A stretch of 64,000 nucleotides of DNA, taken from Salsuginibacillus kocurii DSM 18087 (GTDB lineage: Bacteria; Bacillota; Bacilli; Bacillales; Marinococcaceae). Below the pieces are notes generated by a model, which ran no database searches, was not told the DNA's origin, and saw only the letters and a list, made by a program, of their open reading frames with translations. Shown in pieces: positions 8,916-16,917 of this stretch; the first letter of the stretch is position 1; every line of letters begins with the position of its first letter. The stretch covers positions 1 through 64,000 of the forward strand of contig NZ_KB898628.1 in assembly GCF_000377705.1 (NCBI RefSeq). Reading direction: 5' to 3'. The position numbers and the translations under genes were made by a program.

Positions 8916-9246
8916 CAGCAGTACCCCTCAATTTATCTAAATCATCAGTTTTATGAACTTTGTACGTGCGATAAGCAAGTACGAGTATAAACGACGTGAC
9001 ACCAAAACTGATAACGATCGCCGTTAATATTAAAGCTTGTGGCAACGGGTCACTATAATAAGTCAAGTCTTCCCCGAGTAGTGGGGGGCCGCCTTCTTTT
9101 AAGCCTGACATCACTAGAAGAAGGAGGTGCGCGCCATGAGACATCAACATCAGCCCCATGACAACGCGCAGTATACTTTTTGTCAAAATCATGTAGACAC
9201 CGACCATAAACAGTACGCCGACTGTAACGGACATTAAAATTTCCAT
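8908..9246 (-). CDS. mrpC: Mrp Na+/H+ antiporter subunit C
   Basis: A 112-residue NuoK-like membrane subunit. It carries GVYMILTKSILRVVMGLMLM, the SHGAHLLLLVMSG helix and DPLPQALILTAIVISFGVTS, which identify MrpC. GGAGGG lies nine bases before the ATG. In every Mrp operon of this type that I know, mrpB lies directly before this gene; here mrpA is only 109 bp away. Confidence 0.93.
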   Translation of the reverse strand: MEILMSVTVGVLFMVGVYMILTKSILRVVMGLMLMSHGAHLLLLVMSGLKEGGPPLLGEDLTYYSDPLPQALILTAIVISFGVTSFILVLAYRTYKVHKTDDLDKLRGTADE

Positions 9247-9356
9247 GTCGTAAGCCCTCCAATCTTATTCACGCGCTCCTGCAGGGGGAGGGTAAAGGGG
9301 CGGTCCAAAAAGAGGAGAAGGTTATACGCCGGTGACATATATTCACTGTAGAACAT
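9234..9356 (-). CDS. 40-codon reading frame in the place of mrpB
   Basis: The mrpA stop and an ATG overlap as TAATG, and GGAGGA lies about 10 bases upstream. This is the arrangement expected for a coupled downstream gene. The frame runs 40 codons (MFYSEYMSPAYNLLLFLDRP then FTLPLQERV...) and ends four codons into mrpC. It has no resemblance that I can see to MrpB (about 140 residues, with a GHNxPGGGF motif). It could be a scar from deletion of mrpB, a short peptide that carries ribosomes from mrpA to mrpC, or chance. Its 109-bp core is more GC-rich than its neighbours. Confidence 0.35.
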   Translation of the reverse strand: MFYSEYMSPAYNLLLFLDRPFTLPLQERVNKIGGLTTWKF

Positions 9357-11773
9357 TAAACGTCTTCTCCTCCTTTAAATTTCATTTTAATCATTGCTAC
9401 AACCCCTAAGGCTGCAATGGCAAGGACGAGCACTTCCAAAATAGTATCTAAGGCACGAAAATCTACAAGGATAATGTTAACCATGTTTTTACCGCCGGCT
9501 AGGTCATAAGAATTCTCAATAAAGTATTCAGAAATCGCCTCAAAACCATTGTTAAAGCGCAAGTCTTGAGCACTCAATGCAATGAGTGTAACCGTAATCC
9601 CAATACCGGCTGAAATGATAAAGTTCGTAAACTTAAATACCGGTTTGAAGGTTTCTTTCCTTAACTCTGGCAGATGATAGAAAGCCAGCAATAACAAGAT
9701 AACCATTACCGTTTCAACTAGAAGCTGAGTGAGTGCTAAATCGGGCGCCCGGAAGATTACAAAGAAGAGGGCAAGCAAGAACCCGATAATACCAATAGCA
9801 ATCACAGCGGTAATTCGATGATTGATAAATGGAATCATAAGCGTCGCTGCAATAAAGATGACCGTAAGCACCCAAATGTAGCCAGCTATTGGAGTAGCAT
9901 CTGTTAGATTAATCGCAAAGGCGTCAAATCTAAACATGGAATAAAGCAGTAGTAAAATCATAAATACAAGCATGTATGCAAAATAATCACGCAAGAGGCC
10001 AGTCATCTGAATACGAGTGACGGCTTGAGAACCAGAAATTAAGTTTGCAAGCATGCCGTCATAAGATTTATTAAATGGATCTCGTTCTCCCAAATAAAAA
10101 CGGGAATTGTTCCATTTATCCATGTTAACAAACAGGTAAGAACCAAAGGCTATGACTCCCACTGTCATGAAGATTTCCGTGTTAAAACCGTGCCAGTGAT
10201 AAATGTCGACAACAAATGATTCACCGGTAGCAAGCGCATTAGGCAAAATTGACACCATGGCTGGTTCAATTAAAGTATAAGCCAGGACGTTCGGGAAAAG
10301 GCCAAATATAATGACCAGTGAACCAAGAACGATCGGGCTGATAAGCATTCCCATTGGCGCTTCATGAACGTGTTTATCGTAGTTTTTAGGTTCAAATTTT
10401 CCAGTAAAGGTTCTAAAGAACAGAATCAGACAGTATAAAAAGGTAAATATACTGGCAATCCATGCAAACACCGGAAAAATCAACCCCACGTTTTCCATGT
10501 TAAAAATGGTTAAGTCATAAGCTTGCAATGTTCCAGTGAAGAACATTTCTTTACTTAAAAATCCGTTGAACGGGGGCAGGCCAGCCATTGCCGCGGTGCC
10601 CACGAGCGATATTGTAAAGGTGATTGGCATGAGTGTCATCAATCCGCCCAATTTGCGAATATCCCGTGTCCCCGTTTCATGGTCGACAATCCCTGCTGTC
10701 ATAAACAAGCTGCCTTTAAAGGTAGCATGGTTAATCAAGTGGAAAACAGCAGCTAATGTGGCTGCGCTGTAAAGTTGAGCCTCATTTCCAGGCCCAAAGT
10801 AAAGTGCTGCAGAGCCGAGCCCGAGCAAGCACATAATTAAGCCCAGCTGGCTGACAGTAGAAAAGGCCAAAATAGATTTTAAATCTTTTTGCCGGACTGC
10901 AGATATGGAGCCCCACATTAACGTAACAATACCAAAGCCAGACAAGAGCCAGAACCATTCCGGAGTCCCACCGAAAACTGGCGTTAACCGTGCCACTAAA
11001 TAAATGCCTGCTTTAACCATTGTTGCGGAGTGCAAGTAAGCACTAACAGGTGTAGGAGCTTCCATCGCGTCCGGAAGCCAGATGTGAAATGGAAATTGTG
11101 CTGATTTAGTAAAGGCCCCAAGTAGAACCAAGAGCATTGTTGGCAAGAAAAGCGGACTTTGCAGAACCGCGTCTGCTTGTTCAATAATCCCCTGAATGCT
11201 GAAGGTGCCAGTAATTACATACAGCATGGAGAAACCACCAAGCATGGAGAAACCACCAAATACGGTGATCAACATTGATTTCTGAGCTCCGTAAGTGGAT
11301 TTATCCCGGTGGAACCAATAACTGATCAATAAGCTTGAAGCCAAACTTGTCAGTTCCCAAAACACGTAGAGGACAATAAGGTTGTCCGAGAGCACAACCC
11401 CCAGCATGGCACCCATAAACATCAATAAGTACACATAAAAGTTGTTTAATGCTTCGGTTTTTTTCGACAAGTAGAAAATCGAATAAAGAACAACAAGCGC
11501 ACCGATCCCTGATATTAATAAAGCAAATAACAAGCTAAGTCCATCTACATAAGCATTAAAATAAATGCCCAGCGAAGGCACCCAGGGAACGGATTCCTCT
11601 ACTGTATTGCCATCTGATGTGATGGGTAAGTATGTCAAAAAGAAAACGAAGAGTACAGTTGGCAGTACGAGTACAAACCAGCCTGTATGTACATTTCGTA
11701 AATACCTGTAGAAAAAAGGTATTAATATTGCGAGCAGAAAAGGCGAAACAATCGCCCAGTGCAACCAAGTCAT
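9356..11773 (-). CDS. mrpA: Mrp Na+/H+ antiporter subunit A
   Basis: The largest Mrp subunit at 805 residues (801 in B. subtilis), related to NuoL. It contains the NuoL-like core (LYVFWELTSLASSLLISYWF with the conserved glutamate near residue 140, FHIWLPDAMEAPTPVSAYLH, STVSQLGLIMCLLG). The extra MrpA C-terminal part follows, with FRAPDLALTQLLVETVMVIL and NMVNIILVDFRALDTILE. AAAGGAGGTAATT precedes the ATG. It is first in the operon. A duplicated stretch is visible internally (SMLGGFSMLYV, from a short tandem DNA repeat near 11230-11255). The usual next gene, mrpB, is missing. Confidence 0.95.
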   Translation of the reverse strand: MTWLHWAIVSPFLLAILIPFFYRYLRNVHTGWFVLVLPTVLFVFFLTYLPITSDGNTVEESVPWVPSLGIYFNAYVDGLSLLFALLISGIGALVVLYSIFYLSKKTEALNNFYVYLLMFMGAMLGVVLSDNLIVLYVFWELTSLASSLLISYWFHRDKSTYGAQKSMLITVFGGFSMLGGFSMLYVITGTFSIQGIIEQADAVLQSPLFLPTMLLVLLGAFTKSAQFPFHIWLPDAMEAPTPVSAYLHSATMVKAGIYLVARLTPVFGGTPEWFWLLSGFGIVTLMWGSISAVRQKDLKSILAFSTVSQLGLIMCLLGLGSAALYFGPGNEAQLYSAATLAAVFHLINHATFKGSLFMTAGIVDHETGTRDIRKLGGLMTLMPITFTISLVGTAAMAGLPPFNGFLSKEMFFTGTLQAYDLTIFNMENVGLIFPVFAWIASIFTFLYCLILFFRTFTGKFEPKNYDKHVHEAPMGMLISPIVLGSLVIIFGLFPNVLAYTLIEPAMVSILPNALATGESFVVDIYHWHGFNTEIFMTVGVIAFGSYLFVNMDKWNNSRFYLGERDPFNKSYDGMLANLISGSQAVTRIQMTGLLRDYFAYMLVFMILLLLYSMFRFDAFAINLTDATPIAGYIWVLTVIFIAATLMIPFINHRITAVIAIGIIGFLLALFFVIFRAPDLALTQLLVETVMVILLLLAFYHLPELRKETFKPVFKFTNFIISAGIGITVTLIALSAQDLRFNNGFEAISEYFIENSYDLAGGKNMVNIILVDFRALDTILEVLVLAIAALGVVAMIKMKFKGGEDV

Positions 11774-11821
11774 GAACCGAATTACCTCCTTTTATCTTGC
11801 ATAGGCTGTATATTTTGGTGA

Positions 11822-11871
11822 ACACAAGTAGAGAAGCTCCTTAAAGCTTCTGCGACAGATGATACTTGTGT
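11822..11871 (-). promoter_or_regulatory. structured leader of the mrp operon
   Basis: The 321-bp gap before mrpA holds a nested hairpin on the transcribed strand. The outer arms are ACACAAGTA/TACTTGTGT (9 bp, 11822-11830 and 11863-11871). The inner arms are AGAAGCT/AGCTTCT (7 bp, 11832-11838 and 11845-11851). It lies about 50 nt before the mrpA start. Further upstream a TATAAT (11944-11939, minus) could be the -10, without a good -35. A second small hairpin, CCCTT/AAGGG, lies near 11975-11991. I cannot match the structure to a known riboswitch class. Confidence 0.45.
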
Positions 11872-12094
11872 GGGCACGGTTTTACTTTTCTTTAATGATT
11901 AGTTTCACCCATAGCCAGCCAAAAAACAACTAGAATAAATTATAACTGAAATTAGCATCCAATGCATCCTGTAGCCCTTTAATTATAAGGGTTTGCTCAA
12001 CTGATTATAAATATGAAGAAACTCGAATGAAAAAATTTTAAAAAAGTGAATAGAAATTGAACTTTTTTCTCAAGCTAGAACAAGGTGATGCGAT

Positions 12095-12295
12095 ATGAAA
12101 AGAAAAGGAATTATGAGCATATCTTTATTTCTCACCCTGTTTTTAACAAGTTGGGCGGCTGAACTATTTTATTTTCGAGCAATAGAGCCAGCTCAAAATC
12201 TTGAGGAGGAAGAGGCCTTATTTATTGAGATGACGCCAACCATCTATCGGCCGATGCTTGATGAACGAGAGTATGTACGCATAATATCTCCTTAG
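12095..12295 (+). CDS. small secreted or membrane-anchored protein of unknown function
   Basis: A 66-residue reading frame with a well-placed AAGGTGAT five bases before its ATG. The N-terminus is basic (MKRKGI), then a hydrophobic stretch SISLFLTLFLTSW of signal-anchor type, then an acidic tail (NLEEEEALFIEM). I do not recognise it. It is divergent from mrpA and followed by a terminator at 12378-12420, so it is probably a single-gene transcript. It is likely real because of the ribosome site and terminator, but unverified. Confidence 0.55.
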   Translation: MKRKGIMSISLFLTLFLTSWAAELFYFRAIEPAQNLEEEEALFIEMTPTIYRPMLDEREYVRIISP

Positions 12296-12377
12296 ATATG
12301 CTCCTTTGTAATAGCAAGAGGTGGGCAGTTGATAACGTAGCTTGTATTATTATGTGCGTATAGATTATTGGATAAAC

Positions 12378-12420
12378 AAAAAAGCCGTGGCTTCTTTAAT
12401 AGAAGGACCCGGCTTTTTTA
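12378..12420. terminator. bidirectional terminator between the 66-residue gene and sda
   Basis: AAAAAAGCC (12378-12386) pairs with GGCTTTTTT (12411-12419), with an inner partly paired CTTC/GAAG. U-tails are possible on both strands. It can serve the plus-strand small gene and minus-strand sda. Confidence 0.85.
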
Positions 12421-12441
12421 AATGAAAAACTTCATTTAAAT

Positions 12442-12585
12442 TTAAAAGGAAGAGGCCATCATGGGGACTGATAAGCTTCTTTTTTCCATTTCTAGTTCAA
12501 GTAACTTTATGAACTCTTTATTTAATCGTAAGTTTATGGCTTCTTCATATGCTTCAATAAGTAAGTCATCTGTTAACTGTTTCAT
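12442..12585 (-). CDS. sda: sporulation inhibitor Sda
   Basis: Sda binds the histidine kinases KinA/KinB and blocks the sporulation phosphorelay while replication is unfinished or damaged. The 47-residue product begins MKQLTDDLLIEAYEEA and has LNKEFIKLLELEMEKRSL, which aligns along its full length with B. subtilis Sda (MRKLSDELLIESY...). It forms a helical hairpin in that protein. The location, next to yqeG, is the same as in B. subtilis. An in-frame TAA lies just upstream, so this ATG is the only start. The strong AAGGGGGTG site is 20 bases away, with a palindrome between. Confidence 0.93.
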   Translation of the reverse strand: MKQLTDDLLIEAYEEAINLRLNKEFIKLLELEMEKRSLSVPMMASSF

Positions 12586-12589
12586 GCTG

Positions 12590-12603
12590 CAGCCTTAAGG
12601 CTG
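12590..12603 (-). promoter_or_regulatory. palindrome between the ribosome site and start of sda
   Basis: CAGCCTTAAGGCTG is a perfect 14-nt palindrome located between AAGGGGGTG (about 12606-12614) and the sda ATG (12585). It contains AAGG seven bases from the ATG. In RNA a small stem could bring the strong ribosome site closer to the start or hide the weak one. Whether the RNA folds this way is inference. Confidence 0.5.
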
Positions 12604-12675
12604 TTCACCCCCTTAAAATTTTACAACTCTTATTTCCATTTACCTTTTAGGAGGAAATCTAAACTGAACACATAA

Positions 12676-12704
12676 ATCGTATCATGTCTTTTATTCTAGA
12701 ACAA
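12676..12704 (-). promoter_or_regulatory. candidate sda promoter
   Basis: On the minus strand TTGTTC (12704-12699), 17 bp, TACGAT (12681-12676). It has three and four consensus matches. It lies immediately downstream of the first DnaA box, fitting DnaA control of sda as known in B. subtilis. Confidence 0.5.
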
Positions 12705-12712
12705 TCGTTCGA

Positions 12713-12810
12713 ATATCCACAACGGATGGTGGATAACTTGTGGACGCAGTGTGCAGAACTACTAGATTGCGGATAGTTTATGGGTGGATAATGTTAGTTA
12801 CTTATCCACA
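12713..12810. promoter_or_regulatory. DnaA-box cluster upstream of sda and yqeG
   Basis: Within 98 bp there is one perfect box TTATCCACA (12802-12810, plus). There are three 8-of-9 boxes: ATATCCACA (12713-12721, plus) and GGTGGATAA (12728-12736 and 12783-12791, read on the minus strand). A weaker TTGTGGACG lies near 12738. B. subtilis has a DnaA-box cluster at the same locus, where DnaA activates sda in response to replication status. The remaining 12811-12961 is AT-rich leader for yqeG. Confidence 0.85.
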
Positions 12811-12961
12811 CAGAAAAGTCGTGAAAAGAGGTGTCGAAAAATTTTTTTACCTTTTTTTCTCAGTGGTTGTCTTGTTTGAAAAAATCAGTAGAAAAAGTTA
12901 TACTTCGAGGTTAGTATAAGATTATTAAACGGCGTTTCAACCACTTAAGGGAGCGGTCACT

Positions 12962-13495
12962 ATGATTACATATTTTATGCCTAACGAACATGTTACTTCG
13001 ATCTATGATATAGATCTGCAGGAATTGAAAGATAACGGATATAAAGCGATCATTACAGATCTTGATAATACATTGGTTGAATGGGACCGTCCAGAAGCTA
13101 CACCTGAGGTGATGGAGTGGTTGCAAACGCTGTATCAAGAAGGGTTTAAAATAACAGTAGTGTCTAATAACCATGAAACGCGGGTTCGGACTTTTTCTGA
13201 AACGGCAGGTTTAACTTTTATTCATTCTGCTAAAAAACCTTCACGCCGTGCGTTTAAAAAAGCGTGTCAATTGATGGAAGTAAAGGAAGAAGAAGCTGTA
13301 GTAGTAGGTGACCAGCTTTTAACTGACGTGCTGGGTGGAAACAGAGGCGGCTTTTACACCATTTTAGTTGTTCCTGTAGCCTCAACAGATGGGGTTTTTA
13401 CGAAATTAAACAGAAAAATTGAGCGACGAGTATTGAAGCGCATGGAGAAAAAAGGGTATGTGATTGAACGAAAGGAGCACAAGGAAAATGAGTGA
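12962..13495 (+). CDS. yqeG: YqeG family HAD-type phosphatase
   Basis: A 177-residue HAD phosphatase with motif I DLDNTLVEW (nucleophile Asp), motif II VVSNN and the late acidic motif VVGDQLLTDVLGGNR. The family is related to yeast Gep4, a phosphatidylglycerophosphate phosphatase, so a role in phosphatidylglycerol synthesis is possible but not shown here. AGGGAGCGG precedes the ATG. It is the first gene of the yqeGH-aroE-yhbY-nadD-yqeK-rsfS string and overlaps yqeH by eight bases. Confidence 0.93.
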   Translation: MITYFMPNEHVTSIYDIDLQELKDNGYKAIITDLDNTLVEWDRPEATPEVMEWLQTLYQEGFKITVVSNNHETRVRTFSETAGLTFIHSAKKPSRRAFKKACQLMEVKEEEAVVVGDQLLTDVLGGNRGGFYTILVVPVASTDGVFTKLNRKIERRVLKRMEKKGYVIERKEHKENE

Positions 13496-14594
13496 AGAAG
13501 TTATTTGTTCAGGCTGTGGGATATCTATACAAACCGAGAATAAAAATGAGTTGGGATACGTCCCCTCCCAAGCATTAGAACGAGAAGTAGTAATCTGCCA
13601 GCGATGTTTTCGTTTGAAGCATTATAATGAAGTTCCTGACCTTCCTTTAACAAGCGAAGACTTTATTGCTATCTTAAATCGGATCAGTAAAGAAGATGCG
13701 CTAGTCGTTAAAATCGTAGACATTTTTGATTTTACTGGGTCTTGGTTAGATGATTTAGCTTCTTATGTAGGAAGAAAAGATGTGATGCTAGTCGGAAATA
13801 AAAGTGATTTGCTGCCTGAATCGGTAAATCAAAATAAAGTCATGCTCTGGATGAGAGAGGAAGCGAAAAAAAGAGGTGTGATCCCTAAAGATGTTCGACT
13901 TATGAGCGCTTCCAAAGGGCATGATGTAGAAAAAGTGGCACATGCAATGGATAAAGCCCGGAAAGGGAGAGACGTTTACATTGTCGGTGCTACCAATGTT
14001 GGAAAGTCGACTTTTATCAATACGTTGATTCAGTTATTTGGCGGGGATGAAGAACAGTTATTGACCACATCTCATTTTCCAGGTACTACCCTTGATATGC
14101 TTGACTTGCCACTCGATGATGGCTCAAAGTTATATGATACGCCAGGTATTATTAATGAAGAACAAATTACTCATGTGTTGGATAAAAATGAACTTAAAGA
14201 TATTACCCCTACTAAAGAAATAAAGCCTGCCGTGTATCAACTTCACTCTGAGCAGACTCTTTTCTTTGCTGGTTTAGCCAGGCTCGATTTTTTAGAGGGA
14301 GAGCGTAATTCTTTCATTTGCTATTTGTCGAACTCTCTCTATATTCACCGAACCAAATCAGAGCAGGCTGACGCGCTTTATGAAAAACATAAAGGCGAAA
14401 TGTTATCACCACCTTACAAAGACACAATCGAAGCCTTGCCTCCATTTGTTAGACATGAATTTTTTATTGAAGAGGAAAAGACAGATATTGTAATACCTGG
14501 TCTTGGTTGGGTTACTGTTCGTGAAAGCGGGGCTCACGTATGCGTGTTTGCCCCTGAGGGAGTAAAGGTTAGTTTAAGGGAAGCAATTATTTAA
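13488..14594 (+). CDS. yqeH: ribosome biogenesis GTPase YqeH
   Basis: A circularly permuted GTPase needed for 30S subunit assembly. The N-terminus has a zinc finger (CSGCG, then CQRCF). The G motifs appear in permuted order: NKSDL (G4) precedes the P-loop GATNVGKST (G1), then DTPG (G3). The C-terminal part matches the family. I start at 13488 (MSEEVICSGC) with AAGGA upstream rather than 13464; the start overlaps the yqeG stop. The product is 368 residues, the usual length. Confidence 0.95.
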   Translation: MSEEVICSGCGISIQTENKNELGYVPSQALEREVVICQRCFRLKHYNEVPDLPLTSEDFIAILNRISKEDALVVKIVDIFDFTGSWLDDLASYVGRKDVMLVGNKSDLLPESVNQNKVMLWMREEAKKRGVIPKDVRLMSASKGHDVEKVAHAMDKARKGRDVYIVGATNVGKSTFINTLIQLFGGDEEQLLTTSHFPGTTLDMLDLPLDDGSKLYDTPGIINEEQITHVLDKNELKDITPTKEIKPAVYQLHSEQTLFFAGLARLDFLEGERNSFICYLSNSLYIHRTKSEQADALYEKHKGEMLSPPYKDTIEALPPFVRHEFFIEEEKTDIVIPGLGWVTVRESGAHVCVFAPEGVKVSLREAII

Positions 14595-14609
14595 AAGGGA
14601 GGAAAGCTT

Positions 14610-15449
14610 ATGACTGCAAAACTATTTGCTCTGCTCGGGTCCCCAGTAGAACATTCCATGTCTCCGCTCATGCACAACAGAGCATTCAACCGCTTGAACC
14701 TTCCTCATCGTTATCATGCGTTTGATGTAGAGCCAGATAAGTTGGGAGAAGCAGTGGAGTCTTTAAAAGTATTAGGCGTAGCGGGCTGGAATGTTACCGT
14801 CCCACATAAAGTTTCGATTATGGAGCATCTTGATGAAATTGACGAGGAAGCAGAGAAGATCGGAGCAGTGAATACGGTAGTTAATGAAAATGGAAGGCTT
14901 TTTGGGTCGAATACGGATGGGCAAGGCTATTTAGATTCTTTACTTGATGAGACAGGGCCTGCATTAAAAGAAATGCGTGTACTTATCATTGGCGCTGGCG
15001 GGGCAGCCCGGGCCGTAACTACAGTCTTAAGCCGCTTTGGTGTAAAAGAAATAGTAGTTACCAATCGTACATATGAAAAAGCAGAAGCAATTAGTCATAT
15101 TTGTACAAGCAATACTGAAGTTAAACCAATGAAACGTGAGGAAACAGAAGCAGAGGCTGCAAGCCGGTTTGATTTACTGATTAATACCACCTCGATAGGA
15201 ATGAGCCCTCGCATTGATGATATGCCTTTTCCTATAGAGAACATTAGAGAAGGTGCAATGGTTAGTGATTTAATTTATAATCCGCTTAAAACAAAATGGT
15301 TGCGGGAATGTGAGAAAAGAGGGGTCGCTATTCATAATGGACTCGGGATGTTTGTCGGCCAAGGAGCTCGTTCATTTGAACGTTGGGTCAATGTGCTCCC
15401 AGACGTTCAGGAGATGAAACGAGACGTTCTCGCACAATTAGGAGGGTAG
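14610..15449 (+). CDS. aroE: shikimate dehydrogenase
   Basis: Reduces 3-dehydroshikimate to shikimate with NADPH in aromatic amino acid synthesis. The substrate-binding SPVEHSMSPLMHN, the catalytic-lysine region NVTVPHK, NTDGQGY and the Rossmann GAGGAARAV are all visible. It is 279 residues, with GGGAGGAAAG before the ATG. It lies in the ribosome-assembly string, as in other Bacillaceae. Confidence 0.95.
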   Translation: MTAKLFALLGSPVEHSMSPLMHNRAFNRLNLPHRYHAFDVEPDKLGEAVESLKVLGVAGWNVTVPHKVSIMEHLDEIDEEAEKIGAVNTVVNENGRLFGSNTDGQGYLDSLLDETGPALKEMRVLIIGAGGAARAVTTVLSRFGVKEIVVTNRTYEKAEAISHICTSNTEVKPMKREETEAEAASRFDLLINTTSIGMSPRIDDMPFPIENIREGAMVSDLIYNPLKTKWLRECEKRGVAIHNGLGMFVGQGARSFERWVNVLPDVQEMKRDVLAQLGG

Positions 15450-15455
15450 ATACTC

Positions 15456-15752
15456 ATGTTAACAGGAAAAGATCGAAAGTATTTGCGGGCGGAGGCCAAT
15501 CAGCTAAAACCAATTTTTCAAATTGGCAAAGCAGGGGTAAACCCAAATTTAATTAAACAAATTGATGAAGCTCTAGAAGCACGTGAACTTATAAAAATCA
15601 GCCTGCTGCAAAACACAATGGAAGATAAAGAACATGCTGCTGATGAGATTGCTGCTGCCACTCATGCTGAAATCGTGCAGATTATTGGTCAAACGATCAT
15701 TTTATACCGCACGTCGACAGACAATCAAAAACTTAATCTTCCGTCGATGTAG
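15456..15752 (+). CDS. yhbY: YhbY-family RNA-binding protein
   Basis: A 98-residue single CRM-domain protein that associates with the large ribosomal subunit precursor in related bacteria. The CRM signature is present: LRAEANQLKPIFQIGKAGV, then a GxxG-type turn. It is called yqeI in B. subtilis. GGAGGG is upstream and aroE ends six bases before it, so they are co-transcribed. Confidence 0.92.
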   Translation: MLTGKDRKYLRAEANQLKPIFQIGKAGVNPNLIKQIDEALEARELIKISLLQNTMEDKEHAADEIAAATHAEIVQIIGQTIILYRTSTDNQKLNLPSM

Positions 15753-15764
15753 AGGAGAACTCAG

Positions 15765-16337
15765 ATGAAAAAAATCGGTCTGTTAGGCGGCACTTTCGAC
15801 CCTCCTCATAGCGCTCATCTAGTCATAGCAGAAGCAGCATTAGAACAATGTGAATTAGATGAAATTTGGTTTATACCGACCCATACGCCGCCGCATAAAG
15901 AGCGAGAAGGTATGACACCATCAACTAAACGTCTCAACATGATCAGGCTGGCAACCGAAGACCATCCTCAGTTCCATGTATCAACTATTGAGGTTGAACG
16001 CCAAGGTCCTTCTTATACGATTGATACGGTCCAAACTTTTAAACGAGAAAGCCCGGACGCTGAGTTTTATTTTATTATCGGCGGAGATATGGCAGATGAT
16101 TTAGGAACATGGAAAGATATTAGCGCATTGCGTCAGCTAGTAACTTTTGTAGTGACCGAACGGCCGTCTTATCCTTCGAATCCTCCTTTTGAAGATGGAA
16201 TCATTCGAGTGAAGGTGCCTGGACTAGAGATCTCTTCTTCTGAGTTGCGCCGGCGGGTGAAACAGCAAATAAGTATTCGTTATTTGACCCCGGACTCAGT
16301 GAGAACGTATATAGAGGAGAATCAGCTATATGAATAA
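15765..16337 (+). CDS. nadD: nicotinate-nucleotide adenylyltransferase
   Basis: Makes deamido-NAD from nicotinate mononucleotide and ATP. The nucleotidyltransferase motif GGTFDPPHSAHL is at the N-terminus and the ISSSELRRR motif near the C-terminus, with PTHTPPHKE in the substrate loop. It is 190 residues (family about 190). AGAGGAG precedes the ATG. It overlaps yqeK by eight bases. Confidence 0.95.
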   Translation: MKKIGLLGGTFDPPHSAHLVIAEAALEQCELDEIWFIPTHTPPHKEREGMTPSTKRLNMIRLATEDHPQFHVSTIEVERQGPSYTIDTVQTFKRESPDAEFYFIIGGDMADDLGTWKDISALRQLVTFVVTERPSYPSNPPFEDGIIRVKVPGLEISSSELRRRVKQQISIRYLTPDSVRTYIEENQLYE

Positions 16338-16896
16338 GGATGAAGCTTTAGCTCAAGTTAAAGAAAAGTTGACAGCACATCGTTATACCCATACATTAGG
16401 AGTAAAGGAGACAGCAATTTCCTTAGCTAAACAAATCGGTGTTGATAGTGAAAAAGCAGAATGGGCAGCTATTTTGCATGATTATGCGAAATTCAGGCCA
16501 AAAGAAGAAATGAAAACGATTATACTCGGGGAAGGATTAGATCCTGACTTTATTTCTTATGGAGAAGAACTATTGCATGCCCCCGCCGGAGCATGCCTGG
16601 TAAGAGATGAGTTAGGTATTTCTGATGCTGACATCTTACGAGCTATTATGTGGCACACGACAGGGAAAAAGGGTATGGATGGTTTGGAGAAAGTGGTTTT
16701 TCTAGCCGATTATATTGAGCCAAATCGTAACTTTCCTGGTGTTAATGCTGTTCGGGAAGAAGCAGAAAAGGATATAGATAGAGCCGTCATTTTAGCTCTT
16801 TCCAACACCATTTCTTTTTTGTTAAAGAAAAGCCAACCGGTATTTCCTAAAACGCTTGAAGCGTATAACGATCTTATCATGACAAAGCATAAATAA
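16330..16896 (+). CDS. yqeK: HD-domain diadenosine tetraphosphate hydrolase YqeK
   Basis: A 188-residue HD phosphohydrolase; YqeK proteins split Ap4A symmetrically into two ADP. Metal-binding motifs include HRYTHTLGV, ILHDYAKF (the HD pair), and MWHTTGK followed by FLADYIEPNR. The ribosome site AGAGGAG lies in the end of nadD. The nadD-yqeK-rsfS order is strongly conserved. Confidence 0.93.
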   Translation: MNKDEALAQVKEKLTAHRYTHTLGVKETAISLAKQIGVDSEKAEWAAILHDYAKFRPKEEMKTIILGEGLDPDFISYGEELLHAPAGACLVRDELGISDADILRAIMWHTTGKKGMDGLEKVVFLADYIEPNRNFPGVNAVREEAEKDIDRAVILALSNTISFLLKKSQPVFPKTLEAYNDLIMTKHK

Positions 16897-16917
16897 TTTG
16901 AAAGGCTAGGTGATTGA

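Noticed and set aside
9053-9262. 69-codon minus-strand frame over mrpC as a possible mrpB
   Set aside because: It is another frame of mrpC; the translation is Arg-rich and has no MrpB features or membrane helices.
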